Shown here: piece after piece, positions 1 to 12,925 of the stretch
Layout: each line of letters opens with the position of its first letter
Position numbering within the stretch: position 1 is the first letter of the stretch
DNA from: Triglochin maritima
Lineage: Eukaryota; Streptophyta; Magnoliopsida; Alismatales; Juncaginaceae
Assembly (NCBI GenBank): GCA_963682175.1
Contig: OY821784.1
Coordinates: 38,793,621 to 38,857,620 of the forward strand
DNA length: 64,000 nt
Reading direction: 5' to 3'
Program-made: the position numbers and the translations under genes
The notes under the pieces: model-generated
What the model saw: only the letters and a program-made list of their open reading frames with translations
Databases searched by the model: none
Told to the model about the DNA's origin: nothing

Positions 1-2
1 AT

Positions 3-3000
3 ACGGAGTGCTTTCACTGCGGTGAAAAAGGACACATCCGGCCAAGTTGCCCCAAGTACAAGGAAGACCTTGACAACGGAGTGATTGAACGTCGGCGCCC
101 TAAAAAGGCCAAAGGTATATTTTTTATTGAAATAAATTTAGCCACCTCTGTCCAGGATTGGGTAATTGATACCGGATCTTGTGCTCACATAGTTTCTAAT
201 ATGCAGCTACTCATGGATAGGAAGGAACTCGTAAGGAACGAGGTAGAATTGAAGGTCGGAAATGGTGCGAACGTGTCTGCGGTTGCACAAGGTTCTGTGG
301 TGCTTCAATTGTGTAGTGGTTTAAATTTATGTCTAAAGAATGTTTATTATGTACCTTCGATTAGCAAGAATATTATTTCTGTATCATGTCTGGATATGGA
401 TAATTTTAATATAAATATTTCAAATTCTTGTTTGTCTATATCGAAGAATGGTGTGTTCTATGCAAATGCGTTCATAAGGAATGGTCTCTATTTGCTTGAA
501 TTGGATAATAAACAAATCTTTAATATCAATAACAAAAGACTTAAGACCACTCACGAGAATGATACTCTCTTGTGGCACTATCGTCTTGGTCATATAAATG
601 AAAAGCGCATCAAGAAATTGCAAGAAGCTAACCTTCTTGGTCTACTTGATTTTAAATCATTGGAGACGTGCCAACCATGTCTAATGGGAAAAATGACCAA
701 AAAGCCTTTCAAGAAGAAAGGCCCAAGGGCGAGTGGCTTGTTGGATTTGATACATTCCGATGTATGTGGTCCAATGAGTACTAGTGCACGAGATGGTTTC
801 AGGTACTTCATTACGTTCACGGATGATTATAGTCGTTATAACTATGTTTATCTAATGAGAAACAAAAGTGAATCCTTTGACAAGTTCAAAGAATTCAAGA
901 ATGAAGTAGAGAACCAATTCGACAAGAAAATCAAGTCTCTACGAACGGATCGTTGAGGTGAGTACTTAAGTGCCGAATTTGACTCATACCTAAAGGAGTT
1001 TGGTATTGTACCTCAACTCACCCCTCCCGGTACACCTCAGTGGAATGGGGTATCCGAAAGGAGGAATAGGACATTGCTCGACATGGTTCGGTCAATGATG
1101 AGTCATGCGGAATTACCTCTTTACTTTTGGAGTTATGCACTACAAACTGCGGCTTACACACTAAATAATGTTCCATCCAAATCCGTGGAGAAAACTCCTT
1201 ATGAGTTGTGGAGTGGTAAAACACCTAAGCTCAGTTTTCTCAAGATTTAGGGTTGTGAGGCTTACGTCAAGAAATTGATGTCGACCAAACTTCAACCAAA
1301 AGCGGATAAGTGCTTCTTTATTGGTTATCCTCGTGAGACAAGAGGATACTACTTTTGGCATATCACCTCCAATCGAGTGATTGTAGAGAGGGATGCCACA
1401 TTTCTGGAAAAGGAATTTCTAGAAAGAGTAAAAAGTAGTGGGAGTAGGGTTGTGCTTGAGGAAACTCAAGATACTCTACAAGATCATGAAATGAATGATG
1501 ACATTCAAGATCATGAAGGCCCAACCGAGATTCCTTTGGTTAGTGGGAGCGTGAGCGAGAGACCGTCACAAGAAATTGTGAGAGAATCGCAATCATCCCC
1601 ACCAAGTGTACGTTCAAGAGTTGAACGTGAACCCACTCCTCAAGAAATTGTGGAAGAAGTTCGAGAGACACGAGAAGAACCAAAAGAACTTAGAAGGTCA
1701 ACAAGGGAAAGGAAGAAACCCGATTTATATCTGGGACTTCATGAAATCATGGTACTAGATACCAATGATCCCTTAACCTTCCAAGAAGCAATGGAAAGGG
1801 AAGACTCCAAACTATGGCTTAAGGCCATGGAATCCGAAATAGAATCCATGTATGATAATCAAGTATGAGACTTGGTTGACCTTCCTCAAGGGAAAAATGT
1901 CATTCATAATAAATGGGTTTTTAAGAGGAAGATGGACATGGATGAGAACTTAACAACCTACAAAGCGAGGCTTGTAGCGAAGGGTTTCACTCAAGTTCAA
2001 GGAATTGACTATGATGAAACTTTTTCACCGGTTGCCATGTTCAAGTCTATTCGGATCATGCTGCTTATTGCCGCATTTCACGATTATGAAATATGGCAAA
2101 TGGATGTCAAAACGGCGTTCCTGAATGGGAACTTGGAGGAGGATGTGTACATGGTACAACCTCAAGGTTTTGAAGATCCAAAGAATAGCGAGAAGGTATG
2201 CAAGCTTCAAAGATCCATCTATGGATTGAAGCAAGCATCAAGGAGTTGGAACAAACGCTTTGACGAGGAAGTGAAGAAGCTTCACTTCATTCAAAGTAAG
2301 GAAGAACCTTGTGTATACAAGAAGGTTAGTGGGAGCCATGTAGTATTCCTAATCCTATATGTCGATGACATATTGCTTATGGGCAATCATATTCCTTTGC
2401 TTGAGCAAACGAGAAGTTCATTGAAATCTGCATTTTCGATGAAAGACATGGGTGAGGCTCAATACATCTTGGGAATCAAGATATATCGAGATAGATCTCG
2501 CAGACTCATTGGCCTCAGTCAACGTGCATACATTGACAAGGTCTTGGAAAGGTTCAAGATGAACAACTCCAAAAAGGGCAGTGTGCCAATGAGTATGGGT
2601 GTGCAACTCAAGAAGTCTCAACGTGCGCAATCACGTAAGGACTTAGAGTACATGAAAGATGTCCCTTATGCTTCAGCAATTGGGTCGATCATGTACGCGA
2701 TGACTTGCACAAGACCCGATGTCTCGTATGCTCTAAGCGTGACAAGTCGTCACCAATCCAACGCAGGTCCTGAGCATTGGACTGCGGTCAAGAATATCCT
2801 GAAGTACCTTAACCGGACTAAGGATAAGATTCTTGTTTATGGAGGACAAAGGGAATTGATAGCTGAAGGTTACTCGGATGCGAGTTTCATGAGTGATCCA
2901 GACGATAGAAGGTCGCAATCAGGATACGTCTTCCTTCTGAATGATGGAGCTGTGAGTTGACGTAGTTGGAAGCAAAGCACTACTGCCGACTCAACCACTG

Positions 3001-3228
3001 CTTCCGAAGTGATGGCTGTCGCTGAAGCGAGCAACGAAGGAGTGTGGATTAAGAAGTTCCTTGAAGAGCTTGGAGTAGTTCCCTCGAGCGAGGGACCAAT
3101 AGAGCTATTTTGCGACAATAGTGCATCTATCTCGCAAATCAAGGATCCCAAATCACACCACAAAGTGAAGTACATGGATCGTAAGTATTTCGTGACGCGT
3201 GACCTCATCGACGAAGGCAAAATAAATC
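3..3228 (+). pseudogene. Ty1/copia gag-pol polyprotein, truncated and broken by stop codons
   Basis: One reading frame (continuing from upstream of the window) holds the end of gag and most of pol in copia order. A complete CCHC zinc knuckle (nt 9-50) is followed by the aspartic protease DTG motif (nt 168-176), the GAG-pre-integrase region (nt 570-720), the integrase core and C-terminal region (nt 760-1800), reverse transcriptase with YVDD (near nt 2358) and RNase H (nt 2840-3225). Integrase before RT identifies Ty1/copia. Four in-frame stops interrupt it, at 954, 1248, 1866 and 2958; the last three replace conserved tryptophans (TGG to TGA or TAG), and no frameshift is needed. RNase H stops short near 3225, where unrelated GC-rich repeat DNA begins. 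No 3' LTR is seen; the 5' end lies outside the window. This is a dead retroelement copy, not a host gene. Confidence 0.93.
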
Positions 3229-3535
3229 TGTACGGCAGGTTCCCGACCGCCCGATCGTTGGGTCGGGCGGCTCCCGCGGTCGCCCGACTCAATTTTTTTT
3301 TTAAATTAATTGAAATAAACAAGGTGATTTACCAGATGTGAGTAGTCCGGGGTGTCCGTTGGCTCTTTCCCTGGCCTCCGAGACATCCTATTTGGTGAAT
3401 AAAAGTGTGATATGAAGAGAAAGTTGTGTTAAAAGAGTGAAATGAGGAGTTATATTAGTAGAAAGTGTAGAGGGACAAAATTGTAATCTTACGGGCGATT
3501 TAAGTAGTTTTACGACGACGAATAGCAGTTCAGTT
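3229..3535. repeat. GC-rich hairpin plus AT-rich tail; dispersed repeat copy 1
   Basis: Directly after the broken RNase H comes a GC-rich stretch with self-complementary GACCGCCCGA/TCGGGCGG blocks (3241-3290), a T run, and a tail ending in a conserved block around 3500-3520 (AATTTAAGTAGTTTTACGA without its first base). The same order of blocks recurs at about 44460-44865. The 3' part of the copia element seems to have been replaced by this repeat. Confidence 0.55.
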
Positions 3536-6180
3536 ATTTTGGTGGTAAAAAATGACAGCTATCCTTATTTGGTTATTAATTTATTACATATACATATGTC
3601 TCCCGCCTGGTGTCCATAATATTCCGTGTAAGTGAGGGTTCTTATTTATTAATGATCAAGTCCACAATACACGACAGAAGTCGTCGTCGTCGTCGTGTAC
3701 ACTGAAATCCAACAAAGATTCTTATTTCCTTGATCAAAACTGGAAGGGTTTTGTTTTGTTTGAAAAAATTAGGTAGGATCGATGCTAATAAATAGGCGTG
3801 AACATTCAACTCCATGTTATACAACCCACTTGCAAAATCTCGCCTGTGTGTTTAAGTCGTCTACGAAACAATAAAAGAAAGAAGAAGAAAAACTACCTTT
3901 GTTATTGTATTTATTTGGCATTTAAGAGGATTGCATTAGTGTGTTAATCAATTTATGTTGACAACTTGACCGACCACCAACAACATGAAATCATTAACGT
4001 AACACGAATCACTCACAAGCCACAACGATCGATTCATCAACATCAATATAATCCTAATAATACCTCAAAAGAAACTCTCACCTTCTATTAGCTAGAGGAT
4101 AAAGAGGAACAAATGTACCATCGATGCAGAGTAGAATAAACTATTTGCAATATTTCCAAACAAATAAGGAAAATAGACAATTCGAATAGTCATTTTGATT
4201 TGGTTGTTGATAATTCAAATACCAAAAACAATTTTGATCATCGACCAATTGGAAGTCTACATATTCACAAATATCCCACTTACAAATCCAAGATCAATGA
4301 ATGCATTTTGATATTGTAGGTGATTTACCACTGCAAAATCTTATATGCCCATAGTTGCTGACAAGTTGTCAATTTTGGCTCGGCTCGATAGCTTGACTCG
4401 AACTCGATTCGAAAATGTTTGACTCTAGTTTAACTTGAAAATGAAGGATTTTGATGAAAATAAAAAAAATCTTCAAACTTAATTCGGTAAACGAGTCGTT
4501 CGAACTTGAAAAATTTTGATGCTCGACTTGATAGTTTGTTTGAAAATTTTATCGTTCTATTTATATTTATTTTTTTATATTTGGTAATAACATAAGATAA
4601 TAATTATTGTTCGAAAATTCGTTCTACTCGGTAGTTATTATGGTTGACATTGACCTATCACTGAATCACGTACGTAAGAACACAGATTGACATCATAGCT
4701 AGCTGTAGAACCTTAATTATGTGAACTTTGGCCAAAAGAGAAACAGAATCCTGCTTTCACACGTGCATGCAAAAGTTTAAGAATATTATCTTCTAACAGG
4801 AACTAGTGGGGGTATTTTGAAATTTGAGCATAGGATCGAAAGGTAGGTCCCCATTAGATTATATATAAGTTGCACACTTAGGGCTTTGCTGAAAAGTCTA
4901 TATTACAGTGATTGAAGACATAAAACACTATACATGAAGTCAGCATTATATATAGGGAGGGTATGCACTTACATAACATAACACAAGAAATGTTTTCTAA
5001 TTTGTTTTGGCAAATTGATATGAGTTTGGTGGAGTCGATGATGACACGTCTCCTACTCTTGCTTGTGAACTCCTCTGGTCAATTCTCTCTTTTGAAAGAG
5101 TTTGCTTTTTTATATTAAATAAAGATTTTTTTAATAATAATTAAAGGGTGTGAATGCGTGCGTGTGAGAAACACATTTATGTACGTACAACTATTTGTGT
5201 TCATAGTTGAGCCATTGATCTCATATCTTCGGCAATTTGAACAAACATTGAAGTTATATATAGGAGACAAGTGGTCCCATTGAAACATATATATATATAT
5301 ATATGTGTGATATAATGTCCCATGCATTGCAAAATATATATGTGATCCTTAACCTTACAGATATAAAATGCAATCCTCGTTTCGAGACACAATCATACCT
5401 TTAGAAACACTAAATTAATTACTTGATCGAAAGAGAACCGATTAGATGACCGATTTGTGACTTTGTCAAGAACTAGGTAGACAGCGTTGTTTGTATTGTT
5501 TTCTAAAATTAGCATATTCTTAACAACAATTGCCATAAATCGTTGGACGAGATTAATTTATACCGATTAATCTTTAATTCCTGTTGCAAAAGATATACCC
5601 TAACTTATAACCATTAGATGAAGATAAGAAAACGTGAGTTGGTGAACTTTTCGAAGGAGAGGTTTTAAATTTGGAAAAGGTTGAAAAAGAGAGAAAGATT
5701 TTGATTGCGATTGGATGGATAATGTGAGGATTTCCAAAAGTGAGGAAATGGATAAGTTCGTTAGCTAGATTATGGATAAAATCAAATTTAAACCTAAATC
5801 GGTGGTGGCGGTGATGTTCCCTTAATAACTTCAAAATCCACCTAAGTTTGCATGGGCTTCACGTGCTTTCATCTCCTCTAACTTGTAATTACTTAATTTC
5901 CTCCCTCAGTAAATCATGTAATTAGTACTTATCCAATATATAATGTTAAAAAAGCTTACGTAACAAAAAGTACAGTAAGATTATATATCATATTATACTA
6001 GTAGAAAAAATTATGTTTAAAAAAAAAATATATATATATATATATATATTTATTTGTTGTTTCAAAAAAGGAAAAAAAACTGTGGTTGGCATTTAAGTCC
6101 CAAGGTCCAAGGATCTTAATTTCCAAAAAAAATAAAAAAAAAATAAAGGGGGGCATTTAAGTAATTGGGCACGTTCTAAT
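3536..6180. other. Intergenic DNA, no gene found
   Basis: No coding structure is supported. Around 4370-4560 there is a patch rich in GCTCGA/ACTCGA words on both strands, which resembles the subterminal sequence of the hAT-type element at 9105 and is probably an old relic of that class. A pure TA run lies at about 6028-6050 just upstream of the sugar transporter promoter. The remaining DNA is AT-rich with scattered short open frames and no recognisable similarity. Confidence 0.5.
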
Positions 6181-6184
6181 TCTC

Positions 6185-6192
6185 TATATAAA
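6185..6192 (+). promoter_or_regulatory. TATA box of the sugar transporter gene
   Basis: TATATAAA lies 75 bp before the ATG at 6267. Its distance matches the TATA-to-ATG distance of four other genes in the window, which supports both the box and the chosen start. Confidence 0.6.
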
Positions 6193-6266
6193 CCCGCGTC
6201 TTCCAAAGCAAATCATATATCATATTATTCTTTGTTTGGCCGTTAAGAAGAAATTAAGAATAAGGA

Positions 6267-8174
6267 ATGGCGGGTGGATTCGTAGCAGATGGTGGTCCTT
6301 CTAAGGACTACCCGGGGAAGATGACCTTGTTCGTCTTCATGGCTTGCCTCGTCGCCGCCACCGGTGGTCTCATTTTTGGTTACGATATCGGAATCTCAGG
6401 TAATTAAGTCAGAATTAATTGTACGATCTTATAATTATAAATATCTTATTATTAAGATCTTATAATGTTTTGGGTTTTAATAAAAAATATAGGTGGGGTG
6501 ACGTCTATGGATCCTTTTCTGGAGAAGTTTTTTCCGTCGGTGCTACGGAAGAAGAATGCCGACAAGAACACGAACCAATATTGTAAGTTCGATAGCCAGT
6601 TGTTGACGACTTTCACGTCTTCGTTGTACTTGGCGGCGTTGATTGCTTCCTTCTTCGCCTCCACCGTTACGAGGGTGTTCGGACGGAAGTGGTCCATGTT
6701 CGGTGGTGGGATTACTTTCCTCATCGGAGCGGCCATCAATGGTGCCGCCAGAGATGTGCCCATGCTCATTATTGGTCGTATCTTGCTCGGTATTGGCGTT
6801 GGTTTCGCTAATCAGGTTTTTATATATATCATCTCATTAATTACTTTATATATATATAAAACTTAGAAATAAGATATAACGTACATCGATCTTTTCATTT
6901 TTCCTTTCGTCACTTGCACATATTAATTATATAAATATCATACACGTTTTCCTTCCTTCAGATGTTTACCGTTTCAAACTTTTGCTTTTATTGCTTTTCT
7001 AATCGGTTTAATTGTTTTTATCGATCGATCGTTGTTGTTAATATGTATTATATTCATGTATTAACAGTCAGTACCAGTATATTTGTCGGAGATGGCTCCA
7101 GCGAGGCTTCGTGGTATGTTGAACATCGGTTTCCAGCTTATGATTACCATCGGAATCCTTGCGGCCAATTTAGTAAACTACGGCACATCGAAGATTGATG
7201 GTGGGTATGGGTGGCGCATAAGCTTAGGGCTGGCCGGCGTCCCAGCAGCCATCATAACGGTGGGATCTATCTTCCTCCCTGATACCCCGAACTCGCTAAT
7301 TGATCGGGGGAAGACCGAGAAGGCCAGAGAAATGCTCCGCCGGGTGAGAGGAACCGACAACATTGAGGAGGAGTTCGAGGATCTTGTGGTGGCCAGCGAG
7401 GAGTCCAGGCAAGTGCAACACCCTTGGGTCAACATCTTGGAGAGGAAGTACAGACCACAATTGACGATGGCTGTTTTGATCCCATTCTTCCAACAACTTA
7501 CCGGAATCAATGTTATTATGTTCTATGCTCCGGTGCTCTTCCAAACTATCGGCTTTGGAAGTGATGCTTCGCTCATGTCGGCCGTCATCACTGGTCTCGT
7601 CAACGTTTTTGCCACCTTTGCATCTGTCTTCTCTGTCGACAGGGTAGGACGACGATTCTTGTTCCTGGAGGGAGGTTTCCAAATGCTGGTGTGCCAGGTC
7701 ATCGTGGGGACGTTGGTCGGAATTAAGTTCGGGGTGACAGGGGAAGGCCACCTGTCGAAGTTGTACTCGGGGTTCGTGGTGGCGTTCATATGCATATACG
7801 TGGCGGGATTCGCATGGTCTTGGGGCCCATTGGGGTGGCTTGTACCGTCGGAGATCTTCCCGTTGGAGATTCGATCGGCCGGACAAAGTATAAACGTTTC
7901 GGTGAACATGTTGTTCACGTTCATCATCGCTCAAGCCTTTCTGACAATGCTATGTCACATGAAATTCGGACTCTTCTACTTCTTCGGCGGGTGGGTGGTG
8001 ATCATGACCACTTTCATCTACTTCTTCTTGCCGGAGACGAAGAATGTGCCCATAGAGGAGGTGGTGCTGGTGTGGAAGAATCACTGGTTCTGGAAGAGGT
8101 TCATTGCTGACGAGGATGTCCACGTCGGAAAACTGTCAAATGGCAACCTCGACAAACCTAATCACAAGGTCTAG
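6267..8174 (+). CDS. Sugar transport protein (STP family hexose/H+ symporter), 3 exons, 520 aa
   Basis: Proton-coupled monosaccharide uptake carrier of the plasma membrane (major facilitator superfamily, STP/MST family). Exons by GT-AG and phase: 6267-6399, 6493-6815, 7068-8174. The protein has 520 residues, the usual STP length. The N-terminus leads into helix 1 with [12 protein letters not shown]; Asp40 in this motif corresponds to the proton-coupling aspartate of Arabidopsis STP10. Other family motifs are [54 protein letters not shown] and [10 protein letters not shown]. Cys75 and Cys448 sit where STPs form the lid-domain disulfide. No stops or missing segments, so the gene looks intact. 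The start ATG follows a purine-rich leader and a TATA box. Which STP subgroup it belongs to, and its tissue, cannot be told from this sequence. Confidence 0.95.
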
Positions 8175-9096
8175 CTATACTTGCAATGCACATATGTGTT
8201 GACCAGCCGTTTTAATTTCTCGGTAGGGATGATGGAGTAGCTGGGTTTCTTTATGTATGTATGTATCAACAAAATATACTTCTGCATGTGTCTGGAAATT
8301 ATTAATATATTATTATACGACAAGGACGCAATTATTGTTGAATATTGAAGTGGTTTCAATTAAATGCTACTTTGTTATTTTGTCAAGAAACACTTTAATT
8401 GTTGTGGAGAATTTAGAATTTTATAAAAGTCACAAGTGACTGAGTCAAATTAACAACCTCTTCCAAACTCCACAGAAAAATTTGCTTTGCCCTTTTCTGT
8501 AGTTAAGTATTGAATTATGGATACAACAGAAAAAGTCATTGTGATCACTCATCAGCCACCCTTCACAAAAAATAAGCTGGATACACAATTTATTTTCAGG
8601 ACTGTAGAGTCACATCATCTGAATGTTTGACTCATAATCCACCAAGAGTTATATTATTCAACTGTCACTTCAAAAAAATAAAAAATCGACTGGAAAAAGT
8701 AAGTCGTGAATGAATACTCCACAACATTACAACAACATTGCTTACCTGTTTATTTCTCTTCTTTTTCTTATATTGATTAATTATGATAATTACCCTAGTA
8801 TCCTTCGGCTTACGTGAAACATCATCGTACCTTTTATTGCCTAATATCTTATCAATCACTTTTAATTTGCAAACTAGAAAAAGTAAGTTAGTTCAGCTGA
8901 TAATATATCTTAGACTAATAATGTTAACTAGGAGTTGTAAGGTCAAATCTTAATATTGGTTTCGCAACTAGCTAGAACTTTATCATATTGTACTAAATAT
9001 ATATTTAAGTAAAAAATAGTGCCCACTTTTCGATCTCCAACCACAATAATTAACAATCATTTAAATAATGTAATGCACATTTTATTGTATTAATCA
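8175..9096. other. Intergenic DNA, nothing recognised
   Basis: AT-rich DNA between the sugar transporter stop and the hAT-type element. It should contain the transporter's 3' UTR in its first 200-300 bases. No gene, RNA or repeat is supported. Confidence 0.5.
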
Positions 9097-9104
9097 GATT
9101 GGAT

Positions 9105-9895
9105 TAGGGCTGTCAAGTTCTGCTTGGGATCGATAGATCGCTCGATGTTCGCTCGATTTTGCTCGAAATTGCTCGGATCGGTTGGTAACGAGCCGAGCAC
9201 GAGCAGACCCCGCTCGCTCGATGCTCGCTCAATTATCTCTCGAAACCTGATTACTATATCCAATTATTTGATTAACCTGAATATTCTATCCAATTACCCG
9301 ATCGGTAAAGTGTTAAACTCATTAAATAAACTAATTTACCAAACCCAACAATCCATTTAACAAACCAAACCAAAATACTCATTAGAATCAAAACCATATT
9401 AGTACTAAACTTTTCATTTTTTTTTCATTATTTTTTTTCTCATTCTTTTCTACACCAAAAGTTCAAATAAATTAAGGTTTGGGCCAGGTAGATGATCTTA
9501 TTTATATGATGTTGATGTTGTGAGTTGTCCTACAATTTAGAAGATTGTGTTTGATTTTAATATTGTGTTGATTTTGTTTGATTCAAGTGTATAATCTTAT
9601 TTATAAGATGTTAATGTTGTCGTATAATTTATAAGATTGTGTTTTATTTTAGGTGTTAATTTTAAGATTGTGTTAGTAACTATTATTATATTTGTCTTAA
9701 GTAATTTTATAATTTACTTATTAGGACAACATTATTAGGAATTCAATACCAAAAAAGGTTTAGGTTAACGAGCAGCTCGTGAGCCGCTCGCGAGCAGATC
9801 GAACCGAGCACGAGCAGAATTTTCCGCTCGAAACCCTTAACGAGTCGATCTTGAGCAGACTCGGATCGCTCGTTTAGAGATCGATTACACCCCTA
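9105..9895. mobile_element. Non-autonomous hAT-type element, 791 bp, with 8-bp target duplication
   Basis: The element begins TAGGGCTGT and ends ACACCCCTA, which are inverted copies of an Ac/hAT-like terminus. It is flanked by a perfect 8-bp direct repeat GATTGGAT at 9097-9104 and 9896-9903, the target-site length of hAT transposases. The subterminal 100-150 bp on each side are packed with GCTCG/CGAGC words on both strands, as expected of transposase-binding subterminal repeats. The 500-bp middle is AT-rich and has no coding frame, so the element would depend on a transposase made elsewhere. Confidence 0.85.
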
Positions 9896-9903
9896 GATTG
9901 GAT

Positions 9904-10122
9904 CAATGATCTTCAAATACAAAATAAAAAATATTACTATAATAATACAAGTAAGACAACTACCACCACAGACTTGACTTGGGTTCAAGTGGATATATAC
10001 CTGTTCTAAGTTCAACCAAAACTGAAAGCTGTTTTTTGGATGTAAAATGATTCTCGTGAACCAACTGGCTTTTGATGTTCATCTTTTTTTAATTAGGAAA
10101 GACTCTTTTCACATGTTCAACA

Positions 10123-10157
<35 letters not shown>

Positions 10158-10509
10158 CTCGTGCATGCATGATCAATCCATACGGTCTGTTATTTTTTTT
10201 GTTGTTGTCACGGAGTTGTAGTGATTTTGGGGAGTTTGTTTCTGTGACAGATATTAGAACACCGATTCCAATTCAATGTTAACGTCTTTGACTGTTGGGT
10301 GGATTTTGTTGTGGATATATATGTTCAAGTGGACAAGTCTTGTCGAGTTGGATTCGTTTCACTTTTTTTGCTTAATGGATATAATATATGTTCAAGTGGA
10401 CATGTGTGTGTGTTGAATCGGTTGCCGAAAGTAATTGATTAGTTGTTGGATCAGCGGTTGCGGCTTATATCATGTGAGTTGTGTTGACATCTAGAACGTT
10501 TCTTGAGAT
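9904..10509. other. Intergenic DNA with a TA microsatellite
   Basis: A TA run at about 10128-10153 is the only clear feature. No gene or element boundary is visible. Confidence 0.45.
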
Positions 10510-10935
10510 TTTTGATTGCGGGCATTTCCAAAGTGAGTTTATTGAACATTTGTTAATATGAAGTTTTTTATTACTCCGAAACACCTGCAAACATGACTAT
10601 TTACTTTGGCATACTTCATCTCAAACGTTGTCATTGAATTTTCGTTATCTGCTAATGTCGCTAACGATGAACAAACGATGTCTATCTCCGTTAAGTAATG
10701 TTACTATATAGTAGCTACTCACGTATATTTCAGTAGACCGTTGGCAAAATGGTAGAACAAAGTGAACATCCGAAGCGTATTCAAACGCTTATTTTGGGAG
10801 TCAGGTGAATCCCACCAAGGCTCTGTCGCCTGGGAAACATACTTCCGAACAATATTCCGTTGATCATTTAGGTTCAAAAAATACAAAATTGACTTTGGAA
10901 TTGTGTCCATGTTCGTATGTAGTCTAAGAGTACAA
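10510..10935 (-). repeat. Left arm of a long inverted repeat (about 425 bp)
   Basis: The reverse complement of this stretch aligns with 13400-13825 over most of its length, best between 10725-10930 and 13400-13612. Read on the minus strand, the inner half has an open frame of about 70 residues (containing PKSILYFLNLNDQR and ATEPWWDSPDSQN) ending near 10719. I do not recognise the protein; it may be a captured gene fragment. The matching right arm has this frame broken. Confidence 0.65.
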
Positions 10936-11385
10936 ACAACATCACCCGGGCTACCCCGGGTGCCCTGCACTCTCTCTCTCTATTACGTTAATTCACCCAA
11001 CCCATCCAAAAAATCCTTTTAACCATGCCCGGACTACCCCCACCCACCCTACACTCTCTTTCCTCCACATCATTTCTTAATTAAACAATTTTAATTCTCA
11101 CACAACATTTAACAAATTACATTTTATATAATTCTAATTCTAATTACATTACAATTCTATTTTAACTCGAAATATTGTTAATAATTACTGCAAAATCACG
11201 AAATTATTATTAAATATTACGGAACCACATTACATTTAAGATAAACTGAAATAGAAAATATTACACTCAAAGTTAAGAAACAACAGTACATATTACATAA
11301 ACTAAACTTTCAAATACTACATTAGCAACTATGTTAATCTATTTTCAAACCGCTCTTCATCCGTAGCGTTGCCATATATGCTCGA

Positions 11386-12448
11386 TTAAATCTCTTTCAG
11401 ATCCAAATGTTGGTTTCTGTCACGCACTCGATCTAGATTGACAAAAAACTCATAAATATCTGCTATAAGATCGGTCGAATACAACGTTTCCTCAGTTGAA
11501 GTTCCAGGACGATCTTCCATAAATTCACGAATATCTCCAAAATTAGCGTAACAGTCGCGTTCGTCCTCCACTAGCATGTTATACATGATGATACAAGCTG
11601 TCATTATTTTGGACAAAACGTCATTGCACCAGGCAAGAGCCAGGTTTCTGATGATCGCGAACCTCACTTGCAACACTCTGAAAGCGCGTTCAGATTGAAC
11701 ACCATTTACCTTGTACTTTACAGGTGGTGCTCGACCTTCTAGTATGTTGAACCGGAGATTGTTGCAAGACGTTCAAGTCATTGCATGAACCCGGTATTCT
11801 GAAGGAGTGTCAGATCCATAAGTCGTACAATGTCATCGCCTCAAGGATCAGAGTTGTTTTCCCAGCACGCCCCTGATGTTGTCCATTCCAAGCAGCTGAG
11901 CAGTTTTTCCACTCCTAGTGCATACAATCGATACTCCCCATCATACCTGGAAACTCACGTTGCTCACCAACGTAAAGTAGGCGTGCCAAGTCATTTGTAG
12001 TTGACCGACGTAAATACTCAGGGCCGAAGATGTAAATAACACATTCACAGAATTTGAGGAGAGCATTTCTAGATGTTGCCGCACTCATTCGTAGGTACTC
12101 ATCGATCCCATCAGCTGCAACATCATATGCTAGCATTCGCATTGCTGCCGTACTTTTTTGTATGTTGGAGATGCTCATCCTACCAGTTGCGTCCGGTGTT
12201 TGTTGGAAGAATACATCAGATGCTTCGATGACATCGTGGATGCGAAGAAAGACATGCTTTTTCATTCGAAATCTTGTCCTGAAAAGAGTATCAGAATACA
12301 CAAGGTTGTCAGAGAAATAATCATTTATAAGGCGTTTGTAACCTAGTTCACAATCTCTATCTGGGTTCGTCGTTCTCCTTCGACGCTTCTTAGGACGTGT
12401 AGTCCTTTCGTGAACAACCCGACCGACCAATTCAACAGCACGGTCCAT
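11386..12448 (-). pseudogene. PIF/Harbinger-type (HARBI1/ALP1-like) transposase, broken
   Basis: The minus strand from ATG 12448 encodes 177 residues of a plant Harbinger nuclease: a basic stretch (RPKKRRRR), the F.T.FRM...F.RI region and ending GSIDCMH, the first catalytic Asp motif of the DDE domain. Directly afterwards the conserved Trp codon is TAG (11915-11917), the rest of the motif (EWKNC) continuing beyond the stop. The C-terminal part (LQVRFAIIR...AC.IMYNM) is readable at 11386-11676 but in another frame, so at least one stop and one frameshift separate the halves. Catalytically dead. Target duplications and terminal repeats could not be fixed; GC-rich hairpin DNA at 12820-12920 may be one end. 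Confidence 0.88.
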
Positions 12449-12599
12449 TATATTTAATGTCTCATTTCAGTTATCATCGTCGGATTGACCGGAGTTTGAA
12501 GTATTATCCAACATTGATGAGAGAAGAATTTAACAAGTTAAGGAAATGTGAAGAGTCAGGAGATAGATAGATGTATTTATAGTTGGGAGGGTGTAGATG

Positions 12600-12705
12600 T
12601 ATCTGTTGCACTGTTCACGGGTGATTGCACAATACACGCGTCATTGAACAGTGCAAGCGTGACTACATAGTGCACACGTGATTGAACAGTGCACGCGTGA
12701 TTAAC
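12600..12705. repeat. Short degenerate tandem repeats (CACGCGTGATTGAACAGTG type)
   Basis: About four imperfect copies of a 22-25-bp unit built from CACGYGTGATTGAACAGTG. It lies upstream of the transposase reading frame and could be subterminal DNA of the Harbinger element. Confidence 0.6.
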
Positions 12706-12819
12706 AAAAAATAACATACATTATTAACAAATAACCAATACATTAATCCAAAATACCTTACATTAACTAAAAACACCAAATACAAATCATTTAATCTCCA
12801 CTCAAATATCAAAAAAAAA

Positions 12820-12925
12820 CGAATGGGGGGAGACACGTACCCCCCACTTGGGCGGGCACCTGAGGGTCGCCCGCCCCGTTAACGGGGGGTTGGCACCCCC
12901 CGTTAAGGGGGCCTTAAGTCATTCT
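12820..12925. repeat. GC-rich self-complementary patch
   Basis: Runs of GGGGGG and CCCCCC with GGGCGGGC/GCCCGCCC and paired CCCCGTTAA blocks can fold into strong hairpins. It marks the outer side of the Harbinger pseudogene and may be an element end; no target duplication was found. Confidence 0.5.

Noticed and set aside
7296..7934. 212-codon frame antisense to the sugar transporter
   Set aside because: Shadow of the third exon; composition follows the sense gene.
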